From the NCBI GenBank assembly GCA_003212315.1, contig QCQB01000002.1, forward strand, positions 91,346 through 155,345: a stretch of DNA of 64,000 nucleotides, read 5' to 3'. Numbering within the stretch: position 1 is the first letter of the stretch; every line of letters starts with the position of its first letter. The DNA is from SAR116 cluster bacterium AG-447-C21 (GTDB lineage Bacteria; Pseudomonadota; Alphaproteobacteria; Thalassobaculales; Thalassobaculaceae). The position numbers were made by a program, and so were the translations under genes. The notes beneath the pieces were generated by a model. The model saw nothing but the letters and a program-made list of their open reading frames with translations. It did not search any database and had not been told where the DNA came from. Of the stretch, positions 1 to 9,989 are shown piece after piece.

Positions 1-793
1 TTTGATCACCATCAACTGTATTACCCAGTTGATCCACAAGGACTAAACGGTCCGCATCTCCATCTAACGCGATACCAACGTCTGCTTCGTTTGAGAGTAC
101 TGCCTCCTGGATACTTTTAGGAGCTATAGCACCGCAATGGTGATTAATATTGAATCCATCTGGTTCAACACCAATTGGTATTACATCTGCACCCAATTCA
201 AAGAAAACCTTTGGAGCTAGCTTATAGGCAGCACCATTCGCACAGTCCACGACTATCTTAAGCCCCCCTAATGTCAATCCTTTAGGGAAAGAACCTTTGG
301 CTATTTCAATGTATCGACCTGCAGCATCATCAAGCCGTTTAGCTCGCCCAAGTTCAGAGGGGCCTGCTCTTTTTTTATTCTGATTATTAATTAAATTTTC
401 TATACAAACCTCTATTTCATCCGAGAGCTTATACCCATCAGGGCCAAATAGTTTTATACCATTATCATAAAAAGGATTGTGCGAAGCTGACAGCATTACC
501 CCCAGATCTGCCCGAAGAGATCGCGTAAGCATTGCTACCCCCGGTGTTGGCATTGGTCCTACTAAGATAACATCCATACCAATAGCAGTAAATCCAGCCA
601 CCATAGCGGGTTCGAGCATGTAACCAGAGAGACGAGTATCTTTACCTATAACTGCAAGAGGTCTCTGCTTTCCAGTTTCTGGTGCGAAGTAACGACCTGC
701 AGCCATCGCGATTTTCAACGCGGTTTCCGCTGTCATTGGTTCCTGGTTAGCTGGACCTCTTACACCATCAGTCCCAAAGAATTTGCGCCTCAT
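1..793 (-). CDS. glmM: Phosphoglucosamine mutase, N-terminal part (cut by window edge)
   Basis: Interconverts glucosamine-6-phosphate and glucosamine-1-phosphate in the cytoplasm, feeding UDP-GlcNAc for peptidoglycan and LPS. About 264 residues are visible, read from an ATG at 793. They start [13 protein letters not shown], which is typical of GlmM, and carry the phosphoserine loop ASHNP (Ser about 104) and the metal loop DGDADR near residue 250. The C-terminal ~190 residues of the usual ~450 lie outside the window. It follows folP on the same strand after about 90 bases, the common ftsH-folP-glmM order of proteobacteria. The reading frame is open throughout, so the gene looks intact as far as seen. 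Confidence 0.95.
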   Translation of the reverse strand, partial: MRRKFFGTDGVRGPANQEPMTAETALKIAMAAGRYFAPETGKQRPLAVIGKDTRLSGYMLEPAMVAGFTAIGMDVILVGPMPTPGVAMLTRSLRADLGVMLSASHNPFYDNGIKLFGPDGYKLSDEIEVCIENLINNQNKKRAGPSELGRAKRLDDAAGRYIEIAKGSFPKGLTLGGLKIVVDCANGAAYKLAPKVFFELGADVIPIGVEPDGFNINHHCGAIAPKSIQEAVLSNEADVGIALDGDADRLVLVDQLGNTVDGDQ

Positions 794-885
794 TTTTATA
801 ACCCAACACCAGCATTAAATAATTCTGAGAAACGTTAAAACTACTATACCAATTGATTTATATCGATGCCGAATATTAATTTCGA

Positions 886-2010
886 TTAAAAACTGCATTG
901 TAAAGCTTCTTTAATAGCTAGAGCTTGCCTCGTCTCACTGACGTCATGCACTCTCAATAACTGCACTCCCTGCCCAGCAGCATATATTGCTGCAGCCAAG
1001 GACCCTGGCAGTCTTTTATCTACTGGCTCCCCGTCACTTAGGCTCGCTATAAGGGATTTTCGTGACATTCCTAAAAGGATTGGAAAGCCCAGGCTGTGAA
1101 GTAGACTTATTCGTGTTAATATGGAGATATTGTGATCATCATTTTTTCCAAATCCTATGCCAGGGTCTATTATTAGGTTTTCTGGCAAAATTCCCGCCTG
1201 TAAGCAAACAGAGACCCTCCACTTTAAATAATCAAATACATCAAGTATTGCACTATCGTATAGGGGCCGCTTTTGCATGGTAAGAGGGGTCCCTTTCATG
1301 TGCATAAGGACAACCGGTACTTTATATTGTGCCGCTAAGGCTAGGCTATTTGGATCTCCTGTAAGTGCAGTAATATCGTTGATAATCGATGCACCGGCGG
1401 AAAGCGCTGCTTCCATTACTTTAGGCTTTGATGTATCGATGCTTATGGGAACACCGAATCCCTTAATTCCTTCTATTACAGCTGCCACTCGATCTATCTC
1501 TTCGGACGTTTTTATAGATCTGGAACCAGGCTTTGTAGACTCTCCGCCAACATCTATAATATCCACTCCCTCGGCAATTAAAGAGTGCGCCCTAGAGATC
1601 GCAGCCTCCGTATTAAAGCTGGTTGCGCCTCCAAAAAAACTATCTGGGGATACATTTATTATGCCCATCAACAAAGGCGATGTATCCTTCTCCTCAAAAT
1701 GTCCTGCGCGCCTGCTCACAATCATAAGCATTAGCCTGTCCAGCTCTTCTACACAGCCCTCCGCTAAAGCCCACGCTCTTGCCGCATCAATAGATGATTC
1801 AAAATAATAAATATGTTGTTGATCCCGCAGAATTAATTCTATTTTTTCAAATACAAGGCTTCCCCCAGCTAGGCGGCAGTAACTTGGTTCTCGGGTATCT
1901 TGATCAAGCTGAGGCGAATAGATTAAGTTGACAGGCCTACAGTATAGATGAGTGACGCCAGGCACAAAAAAGCCGCGCGGTGGCACGGCTAGTTTTATTG
2001 CTTCACGCAT
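886..2010 (-). CDS. folP: Dihydropteroate synthase with N-terminal extension
   Basis: Condenses p-aminobenzoate with dihydropterin pyrophosphate in folate synthesis; the sulfonamide target. The catalytic TIM barrel starts around residue 115 with MGIINVSPDSF, followed by DVGGESTKPGS near 152 and a phosphate-binding GMSRKS near the C-terminus. The protein is 374 residues, about 95 longer than E. coli FolP. The extra N-terminal part (containing YCRPVNL and LAGGSLVF) resembles, from memory, an extension in some Rhodospirillales FolP proteins, so I keep the upstream ATG. It begins 11 bases after the ftsH stop and is probably co-transcribed with it. Confidence 0.93.
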   Translation of the reverse strand: MREAIKLAVPPRGFFVPGVTHLYCRPVNLIYSPQLDQDTREPSYCRLAGGSLVFEKIELILRDQQHIYYFESSIDAARAWALAEGCVEELDRLMLMIVSRRAGHFEEKDTSPLLMGIINVSPDSFFGGATSFNTEAAISRAHSLIAEGVDIIDVGGESTKPGSRSIKTSEEIDRVAAVIEGIKGFGVPISIDTSKPKVMEAALSAGASIINDITALTGDPNSLALAAQYKVPVVLMHMKGTPLTMQKRPLYDSAILDVFDYLKWRVSVCLQAGILPENLIIDPGIGFGKNDDHNISILTRISLLHSLGFPILLGMSRKSLIASLSDGEPVDKRLPGSLAAAIYAAGQGVQLLRVHDVSETRQALAIKEALQCSF

Positions 2011-2021
2011 AACTAGAGTTT

Positions 2022-3953
2022 TTAATCGCCAAGCTGTGGGTCAGGTTCTAGATCCCTACCAGACTGATTATCTTCACCACCGGTTGGTACCGATGATCTC
2101 CTGCCACCTCCTGACTTTGGCGTTTCATCGCCTGGTTTATTCTTGGATAAGGTATTACCACTTATCAGCGATTCAATTTCATCTCCAGATAGTGTCTCAT
2201 ATTCTAAGAGTCCCTTGGCTACAGTCTCTAGTTGATCCTTATTTTTGGTTAATATACGTGATGCATCTTTATAAGCTTCATCAATGACTCTGCGCGTTTC
2301 TTCATCAATTGTTTTAGCTGTAGCATCAGAGAGATTTTTTGTCTGAGTAACAGAATGGCCCAAAAACACCTCCTGCTGATCTGCACCATAAGCTAAAAAT
2401 CCAAGCTTATCACTCATTCCCCATTCCGTAACCATGCGCCGCGACATATCAGACACCATTTTTATGTCAGAAGATGCGCCTGTCGTAATTTTCGTCTCCC
2501 CAAAAATCATCTCTTCCGCTATTCTCCCACCGCACGCAACTCTAAGATCAGCAAAAATCTTTGCTTTTGAGAGAGAAATTCTGTCCCCTTCTGGTAGTCG
2601 CATCACCATTCCTAATGCTCTCCCCCGCGGAATAATGGTTGCTTTATGAATTGGATCCGAATCTTCACAATGCAAAGCAACCACTGCATGACCAGCCTCA
2701 TGATAGGCGGTTAGCTTTTTCTCTTCGTCCGTCATTACCATTGACCGGCGCTCAGAACCCATCATTACTTTATCTTTGGCTTCTTCAAATTCACTCATAA
2801 ATACAACGCGTTTACCCTTACGGGCCGCTAAAAGAGCTGCTTCATTCACAAGATTTGCAAGATCCGCTCCCGAAAAACCGGGGGTACCTCGCGCAATTAT
2901 ACGCGCCTCGACATCAGGGGCCAATGGAACCTTACGCATATGCACCTTTAATATACGTTCTCTGCCCAATATATCTGGGTTTGGAACTACTACCTGACGA
3001 TCGAAACGGCCTGGTCTCAAGAGCGCTGGATCTAAAACATCTGGGCGGTTAGTAGCAGCTATTAAAATTACGCCTTCGTTAGCCTCAAAACCATCCATTT
3101 CAACCAATAATTGATTAAGAGTTTGTTCACGTTCGTCGTTACCACCACCTAAACCTGCGCCACGGTGTCGACCAACCGCATCTATTTCATCAATGAAAAT
3201 GATACAGGGAGCATTTTTCTTGCCTTGCTCAAACATGTCCCTGACGCGGCTCGCACCTACCCCTACAAACATTTCTACAAAATCCGATCCGGATATAGTA
3301 AAAAAGGGTACGTTAGCCTCTCCGGCGATGGCGCGAGCCAAAAGGGTTTTTCCTGTTCCTGGTGGTCCCACTAACAAACAGCCTTTGGGTATCTTACCGC
3401 CCAATCTCTGGAATTTTTGTGGGTCTTTCAGAAATTCTACAATCTCTTCCAACTCGGTTTTGGCCTCGTCTATACCTGCGACGTCGTCAAATGTCACCCT
3501 ACCTAGTTTTTCCGTCAGCAGTTTTGCTTTACTCTTCCCAAACCCCATGGCTTTTCCGCCACCACCTTGCATTTGGCGCATGAAAAAAATCCATACCCCA
3601 ATAAAGAGTAACATCGGAAACCAAGAGATCAAAATACCTAGAAGCCCCGACATACCTTCCTCTTTTGGAGCCGCTGAAATGCGGACATTACCCGAGCGAA
3701 GTCTATCTACTATGCCCGGGTCATTGGGCGTATACGTAGAGAAGGCGCGGCCATCATTAAAATGCCCCTTGATGGTGTTGCCTTGAATGGTGACTTCGTT
3801 AATACGGCCGCTCTCTACTTCACTCAGGAAATCAGAGAAAGCGAGACTGGAATAATTTCCACGAGATCCATTATTCTGGAAAAGATTGAACAAAGCGACC
3901 AGCAAGACGCCAATAACAATCCAAAGAGCTAAGTTTTTACCATATTTATTCAC
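2022..3953 (-). CDS. ftsH: ATP-dependent zinc metalloprotease FtsH
   Basis: Membrane-anchored AAA+ protease that degrades misfolded membrane proteins and regulators such as sigma-32. Two N-terminal membrane segments (about 9-25 and 105-125) flank a periplasmic domain. The AAA module has Walker A GPPGTGKT (196-203) and Walker B IIFIDEID (251-258), and the zinc site is HEAGH (418-422). Length (643) is normal. The start is GTG at 3953: AGGGA lies 7 bases upstream, and the ATG at 3960 is out of frame. The last ~50 residues are Gly/Ser/Asp-rich and probably disordered. It lies between tilS and folP on the same strand. Confidence 0.97.
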   Translation of the reverse strand: MNKYGKNLALWIVIGVLLVALFNLFQNNGSRGNYSSLAFSDFLSEVESGRINEVTIQGNTIKGHFNDGRAFSTYTPNDPGIVDRLRSGNVRISAAPKEEGMSGLLGILISWFPMLLFIGVWIFFMRQMQGGGGKAMGFGKSKAKLLTEKLGRVTFDDVAGIDEAKTELEEIVEFLKDPQKFQRLGGKIPKGCLLVGPPGTGKTLLARAIAGEANVPFFTISGSDFVEMFVGVGASRVRDMFEQGKKNAPCIIFIDEIDAVGRHRGAGLGGGNDEREQTLNQLLVEMDGFEANEGVILIAATNRPDVLDPALLRPGRFDRQVVVPNPDILGRERILKVHMRKVPLAPDVEARIIARGTPGFSGADLANLVNEAALLAARKGKRVVFMSEFEEAKDKVMMGSERRSMVMTDEEKKLTAYHEAGHAVVALHCEDSDPIHKATIIPRGRALGMVMRLPEGDRISLSKAKIFADLRVACGGRIAEEMIFGETKITTGASSDIKMVSDMSRRMVTEWGMSDKLGFLAYGADQQEVFLGHSVTQTKNLSDATAKTIDEETRRVIDEAYKDASRILTKNKDQLETVAKGLLEYETLSGDEIESLISGNTLSKNKPGDETPKSGGGRRSSVPTGGEDNQSGRDLEPDPQLGD

Positions 3954-4010
3954 AAATCATTCCCTATCAATAATCTTCAAACACCCAGAAACCCGTATGA
4001 GTTTTCTTTA

Positions 4011-4039
4011 AAAATACGGCTTTTTGCACCATCTAACAA
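4011..4039 (-). promoter_or_regulatory. Possible ftsH promoter
   Basis: On the minus strand TTGTTA (4034-4039) and TATTTT (4011-4016) are separated by 17 bases and lie about 60 bases upstream of the ftsH GTG. Each hexamer matches the sigma-70 consensus at 4 of 6 positions. The -10 element overlaps one arm of a 6-bp inverted repeat (CCGTAT 3993-3998, ATACGG 4014-4019). Inferred from sequence only. Confidence 0.3.
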
Positions 4040-4043
4040 GCAG

Positions 4044-5399
4044 TTAAGCAACTAACTCGCAAACCCAGTCAGCGTCGGGCCGAAATTCCGCTACCAGCTC
4101 ACGAGAAACAACACACCCTTCCGCGACGTCTATCCTTCTAAAGTGGGGTATCGAGAGCCCTCCGTCAAGGTGTCGGATAGCAGGTAAAGCCAATCTGGCC
4201 TTGAAAGGGATCTGTTTTAACATGGCAAAATGTTCAGAAATGTTCGCATCTCCGATAACTTGACACCATCCATGATGACCCAACGCTTCTATAATGGCGC
4301 TCTGATCCCCCGATAAAGTTATTTCAAATCTATTATCCCATCGAAATGTTTCCCCTGGCAGACATGAAATCGGTGCGGGGCATTTTGCATACTCTCTATA
4401 AATTAGGATACTACCCTCTTCCGATTTCTGAACTATACATCCCCCTAATGTCTCAATTAATGAGGGTTTATCGGTAAGATTTCTGCATAACTTGCCAATC
4501 CTGCGCTTTTTTATGGGTTTCGAAGCCCCACCGATGGACCTAAGTATTCTGCCCATCATTAGCTCTACAAAATAGGGTGGTAATTTGTTAAAATGTGCTG
4601 CCTCGAACCAAATTAGTCCTAAAGAAGAAACCCCACCGGAATATTTTATGAAATCACGGCAATGTTGGTCAATAATACCGCGCAGACTGCCCATAATTCT
4701 AGAAAACCGCTCTATAGATTGACTTGCTAACCCGACTTGCTCAACTTTTGGTTGCAGATTTCGCCAAAAAACACGGGTAAATCTTTCATCTAAATTACTA
4801 GGGTCATTTATCCACTTTTGATTATGATGATTACACGTGGCTATGAGCCTCTTTTTGGTTACAGATAGCAATGGTCGGGCTATGATTAATCCTCGCACTC
4901 TTGTATACCTCAGCATACCGCTTAGGCCATCGGGTCCCGTATCCGCGTTTATACGCATAAAAAGTGTTTCGATTTGATCATCTAACGTATGCCCCAATAA
5001 CACTACATTAGCATTGTTTGACCTGCACCAGTTTTCAAATGCCAAGAAACGCCAACGTCGCGCTTTCTCTTGAATACCTGTTGTTGGTTTTGGTTGCTCA
5101 ATAGTAAGAATTTCAAAGGGAATTGCTAATCTTTTGAGCCAAGAAGCAACCACTCTTACTTCATATGCAGAGGACACCCGAAGACCGTGATCAACGACCA
5201 ACGCTGTCACCAGAACACTATTTAAACGCCCCCACCTCGCTGCTAAGATACATAACGCCATACTGTCCGCCCCACCAGATACACCAACAGCCAAATGGGA
5301 GTTGTTAACGGTAGCACCGCAATTAGCGATCAAGGACCCAAATTCTTGGCGTCCGACTGGGAGGTTGGATTCATTGCCTAGCGATTCATTATCTAACAT
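4044..5399 (-). CDS. tilS: tRNA(Ile)-lysidine synthetase
   Basis: Attaches lysine to C34 of the CAU-anticodon tRNA-Ile using ATP, which lets it read AUA codons. The N-terminal PP-loop ATPase motif GVSGGADSMAL (about 38-48) is intact, and the GHTLDDQIETLFMR block that follows is typical of TilS. The C-terminal third is poorly conserved, as is common in the family. Length is 451 residues. The stop is 90 bases upstream of ftsH, and the ATG begins 3 bases after the cpoB stop, so cpoB-tilS-ftsH probably form one operon, as in many alphaproteobacteria. Confidence 0.93.
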   Translation of the reverse strand: MLDNESLGNESNLPVGRQEFGSLIANCGATVNNSHLAVGVSGGADSMALCILAARWGRLNSVLVTALVVDHGLRVSSAYEVRVVASWLKRLAIPFEILTIEQPKPTTGIQEKARRWRFLAFENWCRSNNANVVLLGHTLDDQIETLFMRINADTGPDGLSGMLRYTRVRGLIIARPLLSVTKKRLIATCNHHNQKWINDPSNLDERFTRVFWRNLQPKVEQVGLASQSIERFSRIMGSLRGIIDQHCRDFIKYSGGVSSLGLIWFEAAHFNKLPPYFVELMMGRILRSIGGASKPIKKRRIGKLCRNLTDKPSLIETLGGCIVQKSEEGSILIYREYAKCPAPISCLPGETFRWDNRFEITLSGDQSAIIEALGHHGWCQVIGDANISEHFAMLKQIPFKARLALPAIRHLDGGLSIPHFRRIDVAEGCVVSRELVAEFRPDADWVCELVA

Positions 5400-5402
5400 C
5401 AG

Positions 5403-6413
5403 TTAGCCTTTGCAACCAATCCTTTTACTTTCTGTTACTGCTTTCTTTTTAGTTGATGAAGCTAATTGTGGAAACTCGTTTAGTAACTGCCCAAAAGCAA
5501 GACAAGCGTCCTCAGGACGTTTTAATCTAACTAATGAGAAACCAAGACCCAGCAGACTATCTGCTGTTTTTGGACTTGTAGAATATTTCTCATAACCCGT
5601 TATGAATATCTCAGCCGCTTTGTCGTATAACCCTCTTGTGTAAAATGTTTTACCCAACCAATAATTTGCATTAGCTGCCAGTGGGTCATCCCCGTGAGCA
5701 TTAATGAATTCTAATAAAGCCGCCTCGGCTTTTTTGTAATCTCGTTTCCTCAAATATTGAAAGGCATGCTTATAACGTTCGCTGGGAGTTCCAGCTGGCA
5801 ATAACGATGCTTTTTTGTTTACCTTTTGGGGAGAGAGAGAACTAATGACCTTGGTTGAGCCAAGATTGTTTGTCTTTTTTTTGTTAACCGGGTCGGGTAA
5901 ATAGCCTAAGACGCCTGATTTGCTCTCTTCTTTTGCATTAGAGACTACAGCTATCGCGTTTGGGCTCTCAACTTGTTGACGAGCAATAGCCTTATCTTTG
6001 AATGGGGCATCGGTTTCTAATACGGCTAAACGTCGATCAAGATCGCCTATGAGCTTGTCTATTCGATTGTTTAATTCCTCCGATACACCTTGGAGTGAGC
6101 GGACAAGCGCCTCAAGTCTCTGTAATTTAATTATATTTTGGGCGGCAGCACTTTGATGGGAGGAAAATTCAACCGCACGCCCAGATTTAACAACAAGCGA
6201 CTTGGAAGTAGTTTTACTACCATCTTGGCTAGATGGTGACTCCACCGCCCTCTTTTCTGAAAACAAGTGCCTATTTAAATCACTCATTTCCGATTCAAGT
6301 CTACTAATCCTATTCAGCAAGTCGTTATTAGACTGGCTATTTGCCCTATTGGCCGAGAAACAAAGAACTACAAAACACAAAACGCACGCAATCAACCGCT
6401 TTTGTTGAGCCAT
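5403..6413 (-). CDS. cpoB: Cell division coordinator CpoB (YbgF), Tol-Pal associated
   Basis: Periplasmic protein that links peptidoglycan synthesis to Tol-Pal-driven outer-membrane constriction. From the chosen start the protein (336 aa) has a signal peptide (KRLIACVLCFVVLCF, then a probable cut after ANS), an N-terminal coiled coil (about 30-140), a low-complexity linker and C-terminal TPR repeats (from about 215, SERYKHAFQYLRKRDYKKAE). An in-frame start at 6464 exists, but ATG 6413 has AAGGAA at good spacing, and the likely -10 element at 6450-6455 would lie inside the longer version. It follows pal, as in the canonical tol-pal operon, but a hairpin and its own promoter separate the two. 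Confidence 0.9.
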   Translation of the reverse strand: MAQQKRLIACVLCFVVLCFSANRANSQSNNDLLNRISRLESEMSDLNRHLFSEKRAVESPSSQDGSKTTSKSLVVKSGRAVEFSSHQSAAAQNIIKLQRLEALVRSLQGVSEELNNRIDKLIGDLDRRLAVLETDAPFKDKAIARQQVESPNAIAVVSNAKEESKSGVLGYLPDPVNKKKTNNLGSTKVISSLSPQKVNKKASLLPAGTPSERYKHAFQYLRKRDYKKAEAALLEFINAHGDDPLAANANYWLGKTFYTRGLYDKAAEIFITGYEKYSTSPKTADSLLGLGFSLVRLKRPEDACLAFGQLLNEFPQLASSTKKKAVTESKRIGCKG

Positions 6414-6449
6414 TTTGATATTCCTTATTAATCCGCTATAGATTCGATT

Positions 6450-6478
6450 TTTAAAAGAATACAAGACACCTATGTCAA
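6450..6478 (-). promoter_or_regulatory. Sigma-70-type promoter of cpoB
   Basis: The minus strand shows a perfect TTGACA (6473-6478), a 17-base spacer and TTTAAA (6450-6455). The predicted transcript starts near 6443, leaving a leader of about 30 bases with an AAGGAA ribosome site before the cpoB ATG at 6413. Confidence 0.55.
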
Positions 6479-6484
6479 AATTGA

Positions 6485-6514
6485 GGCGCTACAAAAAATT
6501 TATAATGTAGCGCC
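6485..6514 (-). terminator. Hairpin between pal and cpoB (terminator or attenuator)
   Basis: Perfect 9-bp inverted repeat GGCGCTACA (6485-6493) / TGTAGCGCC (6506-6514) with a 12-base AT-rich loop. On the minus strand it is followed by TCAATTTTG, a weak U tract. It lies directly after pal and before the cpoB promoter, so it may cut transcript levels between these genes or protect the pal mRNA 3' end. Confidence 0.6.
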
Positions 6515-6539
6515 GCCATTTTTCAGTATTTATCACTTT

Positions 6540-7064
6540 TTACTGTATTGTTGTGACACCACGTCTATTTTGGCTCCAGGAAGCTTTATCATTGCCCAGT
6601 GCCACAGGCTTTTCTTTACCGTAACTGATAGTGCTTACTCTTCCACCATCTACACCTCGTGCCACTAAATAGTCTTTGACTGCATTGGCTCTACGCTCGC
6701 CCAAAGCTAAGTTATATTCCCGGGTACCACGTTCGTCACAATGCCCTTCTATTGATACTCTAACGCTGGGGAATTTCTGTAACCACGTAGCTTGACGATC
6801 TAAGGTAGACTGCGAATCTATAGTTAAATCTGAACTATCATAGCCAAAAAACACCCTATCTCCGACTTCGGATACAAAATTTTCTTTTGAACCGGGGACG
6901 GTTCCATAAGAGACGCTACCACTCGAACTTCCACTACTACTAGTAGATTTACTCTGCTCGTTTGAACTTCCGCCGCCGCTTGAACCGCCAGCTATATCTT
7001 GATCTTGTGCACAAGCAGCTAGCATTGCCGCCGCAGCAATTAGACTTAAAATATTAAGTCGCAT
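6540..7064 (-). CDS. pal: Peptidoglycan-associated lipoprotein
   Basis: Outer-membrane lipoprotein that binds peptidoglycan and TolB. The N-terminus is a lipoprotein signal ending in the lipobox LAAC (acylated Cys about 18). A Ser/Gly-rich linker (about 27-58) follows, then an OmpA-type domain with FFGYDSSDL, EGHCDERGTREYN and GERRANAV containing the usual Asp and Arg diaminopimelate-binding residues. Length (174) is standard. AAGGGG sits 7 bases before the ATG. A 167-base gap separates it from tolB, so it may also have its own promoter; a hairpin lies after its stop. Confidence 0.96.
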   Translation of the reverse strand: MRLNILSLIAAAAMLAACAQDQDIAGGSSGGGSSNEQSKSTSSSGSSSGSVSYGTVPGSKENFVSEVGDRVFFGYDSSDLTIDSQSTLDRQATWLQKFPSVRVSIEGHCDERGTREYNLALGERRANAVKDYLVARGVDGGRVSTISYGKEKPVALGNDKASWSQNRRGVTTIQ

Positions 7065-7231
7065 GATTTAACCCCTTAAACAATCTAAACTAAGCTCGCG
7101 ATTACTGAGTACATGTACCACACCATTTTGTATACTTATGCACCGTCGAACACAATTAAATATATGATTATACACCGAAAATAAACCTAAAACCGATTAA
7201 AATCACTTTAAAAAGCTATTTTTTTGGTTTT

Positions 7232-8587
7232 TTAGTTGTTTAGAGGAGACCACGCAGGATCAGACGCATCATTTGGCGTTATTATTTCCCGTTCATTGAA
7301 GCCTGTAAGATCAATAGAAAAAAGTTTAACTGGACCGCTTCGACCATTAGCTTTAGGTCGCATTTGTCGAAAAAAAATAAGAACTCGACCATTCGGCGCC
7401 CAGGTTGGCGATTCGACAAGATAGCCACTAGTTAAAATACGTTCCCCAGTACCATCTGGCTTCATTACCCCTATCGAAAAAACACCTTTGCGCATTTTTG
7501 TGAAAGCAATTAAATCCCCCCTCGGTGACCAAACCGGAGTAGCGTATCGGCCATCTCCAAAACTGATTCTTTTGACTGATTTGCCGTTAGCATTCATTAC
7601 ATAAATTTGCTGCGTTCCACCACGGTCCGAATTGAAAACTACCCGCGTACCATCAGGAGAAAAAGTTGGGGAAGTGTCGATTGCCGGACTGTTTGTTAAC
7701 CTCCGGACCCTTCTAGTCGCCAAATCCATAGTATAAATGTCAGTAACACCGCTTTTTGCCAAACTCATAATCACTTTTGATCCGTCAGGAGAAAAACGAG
7801 GCGCAAAAGTCATACCCGGGAAATCACCCAGCACTTCTTGCTGCCCAGTATCTATATTAAAAATGTATACCCTCGGTTTTTTATTATAATAACCTAAATA
7901 CGTAATTTCTTGCATGGTTGGAGAAAACCTTGGGGTCAACACTAAATCGGATCCATCGGTCAGAAAGCGGTGATTAGCTCCATCTTGATCCATTATAGCT
8001 AGACGTTTACGCCGTCTATCCTTCGAACCGCTCTCTGATATGTAGACTATCCTAGTGTCAAAATAACCATCCTCACCCGTTATTCTTTTGTATATTAGAT
8101 CCGATATAATGTGGGCAACGCGTCGCCAATTTTTGGGCGTCGTAAAATACGAATTACCTACCATTTGCTGTTCTGCAAATGTATCCCAAAGTCTAAATTG
8201 GATATTTAAACGGCCATCGGCTTCTATATTTACTCGACCATGGACCATAGCTTGGGCATTGAGGACTTTCCAGTTAGAAAACTCGGGACGCCTATCTAAT
8301 GGAACTGCTTTTTTTATGAAGGCTTCTTTATTTATAGGAGCAAATAGACCAGACCGCTCTAGGTTCTGGGCAATAACAAGTGAAATGTCGCTTCCCACCT
8401 GATTATAATTGTCATCAACACCAACAAAATCGTTTAATGCTATGGGCATCGGATCAGCTCGACCTTGGGTGACATCGATTCTAAGATCTGCAAAAGCCAT
8501 TTCACTGCCTAGAAAAAACAACACCAGTAGACCCGAGATAAAACTTAATCTATTGGCTTTTTGATATTCTGAATTGACTGTATTCAT
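7232..8587 (-). CDS. tolB: Tol-Pal system periplasmic protein TolB
   Basis: Periplasmic beta-propeller that connects Pal to TolA. A signal peptide (hydrophobic run about 14-30, cut likely after AFA) precedes an N-terminal alpha/beta domain ([18 protein letters not shown]) and a propeller of repeated blades with [19 protein letters not shown] and PVWSPRGD motifs. Length (451) is normal. GGAG lies 8 bases before the ATG, and the start is 16 bases after the tolA stop, in the operon tolQRAB. Confidence 0.96.
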   Translation of the reverse strand: MNTVNSEYQKANRLSFISGLLVLFFLGSEMAFADLRIDVTQGRADPMPIALNDFVGVDDNYNQVGSDISLVIAQNLERSGLFAPINKEAFIKKAVPLDRRPEFSNWKVLNAQAMVHGRVNIEADGRLNIQFRLWDTFAEQQMVGNSYFTTPKNWRRVAHIISDLIYKRITGEDGYFDTRIVYISESGSKDRRRKRLAIMDQDGANHRFLTDGSDLVLTPRFSPTMQEITYLGYYNKKPRVYIFNIDTGQQEVLGDFPGMTFAPRFSPDGSKVIMSLAKSGVTDIYTMDLATRRVRRLTNSPAIDTSPTFSPDGTRVVFNSDRGGTQQIYVMNANGKSVKRISFGDGRYATPVWSPRGDLIAFTKMRKGVFSIGVMKPDGTGERILTSGYLVESPTWAPNGRVLIFFRQMRPKANGRSGPVKLFSIDLTGFNEREIITPNDASDPAWSPLNN

Positions 8588-8603
8588 GATTTTACTCCAC
8601 GCA

Positions 8604-9485
8604 TTACTGTAGCATATTCTTTGGATCGAAATTAAATATAAATGATTTCCATAATTTATATTTATCCAAGGGGAATTTGAGCGGGATACAATCTGGATGG
8701 CTTAATGCTCTCAATGCACTCTCAGCGGCCGCTCGATAGTATGGATCAGAATTCATTCTTGCCGGATCTAATACTCTAGCTTTTCGAACGGTAGCATCCG
8801 GGTTCATTTTCATTTCTATCTCAACACTTAATGCTTCTGCCTGACGGGCACCAGAAGTAATATTCCAGCACTGACTTATCTGCTGACGAACTAAGTCTAT
8901 CTCGCTTATGGTGACTTTTTGCACCGGATTAAAGGATCTATTACTTTCACTTTTCGAGGCTTCTTTTAACCTATCTGCAAGATTCTTTTTGCTTTCCAAA
9001 TTATCAGGCTTTATTTTCTTTAAATCCTTCAACAAGCTATTAAATTTCTTTTGGACAGGTCTTCTGGAAGGGGATGGCTTTTGCTTTATTTCCCGACTCG
9101 GCTTAATCGGTGATGGCTTAACCCTCGGCTTGGATACTTTTGGCGGAGCAGCTGTTTTTTTGAGTGTTTTCGGTTTTGGGGTGCTTTCAATAGTTTTCTT
9201 GATTGGCTTTGGCATTGCTTGCTTGCTTTTCAATGATTTACTGTTCTTAGGTTTTTGTGTTTTGGGTTTATTTTTTGGAGGCTTTGGCTTTATTTTTTTC
9301 TTTAGGGAAGGCCTTTTCTCCTCAGATAGCGGAGGCAGATTAGTAACTTTCGCTACATCAGCAACTTTTACAAAAATAATATCATCCAAAACCGGCGGTT
9401 CACGCCGCAAATGTGGAAACCCAAACCAGGTAATTAATAAAACTAAAGTATGTAAACCGATGGAAAGAGTTACGCCCAGTCTCAT
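8604..9485 (-). CDS. tolA: Cell envelope integrity protein TolA
   Basis: Inner-membrane protein that spans the periplasm and transmits TolQR motor force to TolB-Pal. It has one N-terminal membrane segment (about 4-22, [13 protein letters not shown]), a long Lys/Pro-rich linker (about 55-150, low complexity, not the Ala-rich helix of E. coli) and a C-terminal TonB/TolA-like domain (about 195-290) with the family Cys pair (QISQCWNI and HPDCIPL). Length 293. It starts 6 bases after the tolR stop. Confidence 0.92.
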   Translation of the reverse strand: MRLGVTLSIGLHTLVLLITWFGFPHLRREPPVLDDIIFVKVADVAKVTNLPPLSEEKRPSLKKKIKPKPPKNKPKTQKPKNSKSLKSKQAMPKPIKKTIESTPKPKTLKKTAAPPKVSKPRVKPSPIKPSREIKQKPSPSRRPVQKKFNSLLKDLKKIKPDNLESKKNLADRLKEASKSESNRSFNPVQKVTISEIDLVRQQISQCWNITSGARQAEALSVEIEMKMNPDATVRKARVLDPARMNSDPYYRAAAESALRALSHPDCIPLKFPLDKYKLWKSFIFNFDPKNMLQ

Positions 9486-9491
9486 CCAAAA

Positions 9492-9989
9492 TCACCCGCC
9501 ATTTTTTGATGATTTTGGTTTAATTAAATTTAACGGGAAGGCCTCTATTTCATTTTTAAGAGTGGCCATATCAGTACGTAGAGCTATGACCTGGATACCA
9601 GCATTTCGTATTTCGCCTGCAACCACCGCTATAGCTCCATAGTTCAATCTCGTATCACCCCTTAAGTGAACTTTTACCTTAGGGTTCGCCGACTTTATTT
9701 GGATTAATTGTGGAGTGAGTGATGAAAGTAGTATTTCATTTTTATTCACATAAATTCGTTTTTGTTCATCTATCTCAATATTTAAAGGAGTGTCATCATC
9801 GGCTATTATATATTCTTTACCTACTTTGGGTAGTTGCACTGGAATGCCAAGAACTAACAAAGGTGCAGTAACCATAAAAACAACTAACAAAACCAGCATA
9901 ACATCGACAAAAGGTGTAACGTTGATTTCGCTCATTGGCTGGCTTTTGCCACGTCTATTTCGGCCTCTTTTAGTAACCTGAAAAGCCAT
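9492..9989 (-). CDS. tolR: Tol-Pal proton-channel subunit TolR
   Basis: Forms the stator channel with TolQ. One membrane segment (about 25-48) carries the essential Asp in PFVDVMLVLL, preceded by the family motif MSEINVTPF. The rest is a periplasmic ExbD-like domain. I place the start at ATG 9989, which overlaps the tolQ TGA as TGATG; a GTG at 9992 in the same frame would add one residue. Length 165, slightly longer than E. coli TolR. Translation is probably coupled to tolQ. Confidence 0.95.
   Translation of the reverse strand: MAFQVTKRGRNRRGKSQPMSEINVTPFVDVMLVLLVVFMVTAPLLVLGIPVQLPKVGKEYIIADDDTPLNIEIDEQKRIYVNKNEILLSSLTPQLIQIKSANPKVKVHLRGDTRLNYGAIAVVAGEIRNAGIQVIALRTDMATLKNEIEAFPLNLIKPKSSKNGG

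Noticed and set aside
3993..4024. Intrinsic terminator on the plus strand near ftsH (CCGTAT...ATACGG then CTTTTT)
   Set aside because: No plus-strand gene is transcribed into it; the repeat overlaps the likely ftsH promoter and may be incidental.
8908..9642. 244-codon open frame on the plus strand opposite tolA/tolR
   Set aside because: It is the antisense of the Lys/Pro-rich TolA linker, which gives a stop-poor hydrophobic reading; it spans the tolA-tolR junction and has no family features.
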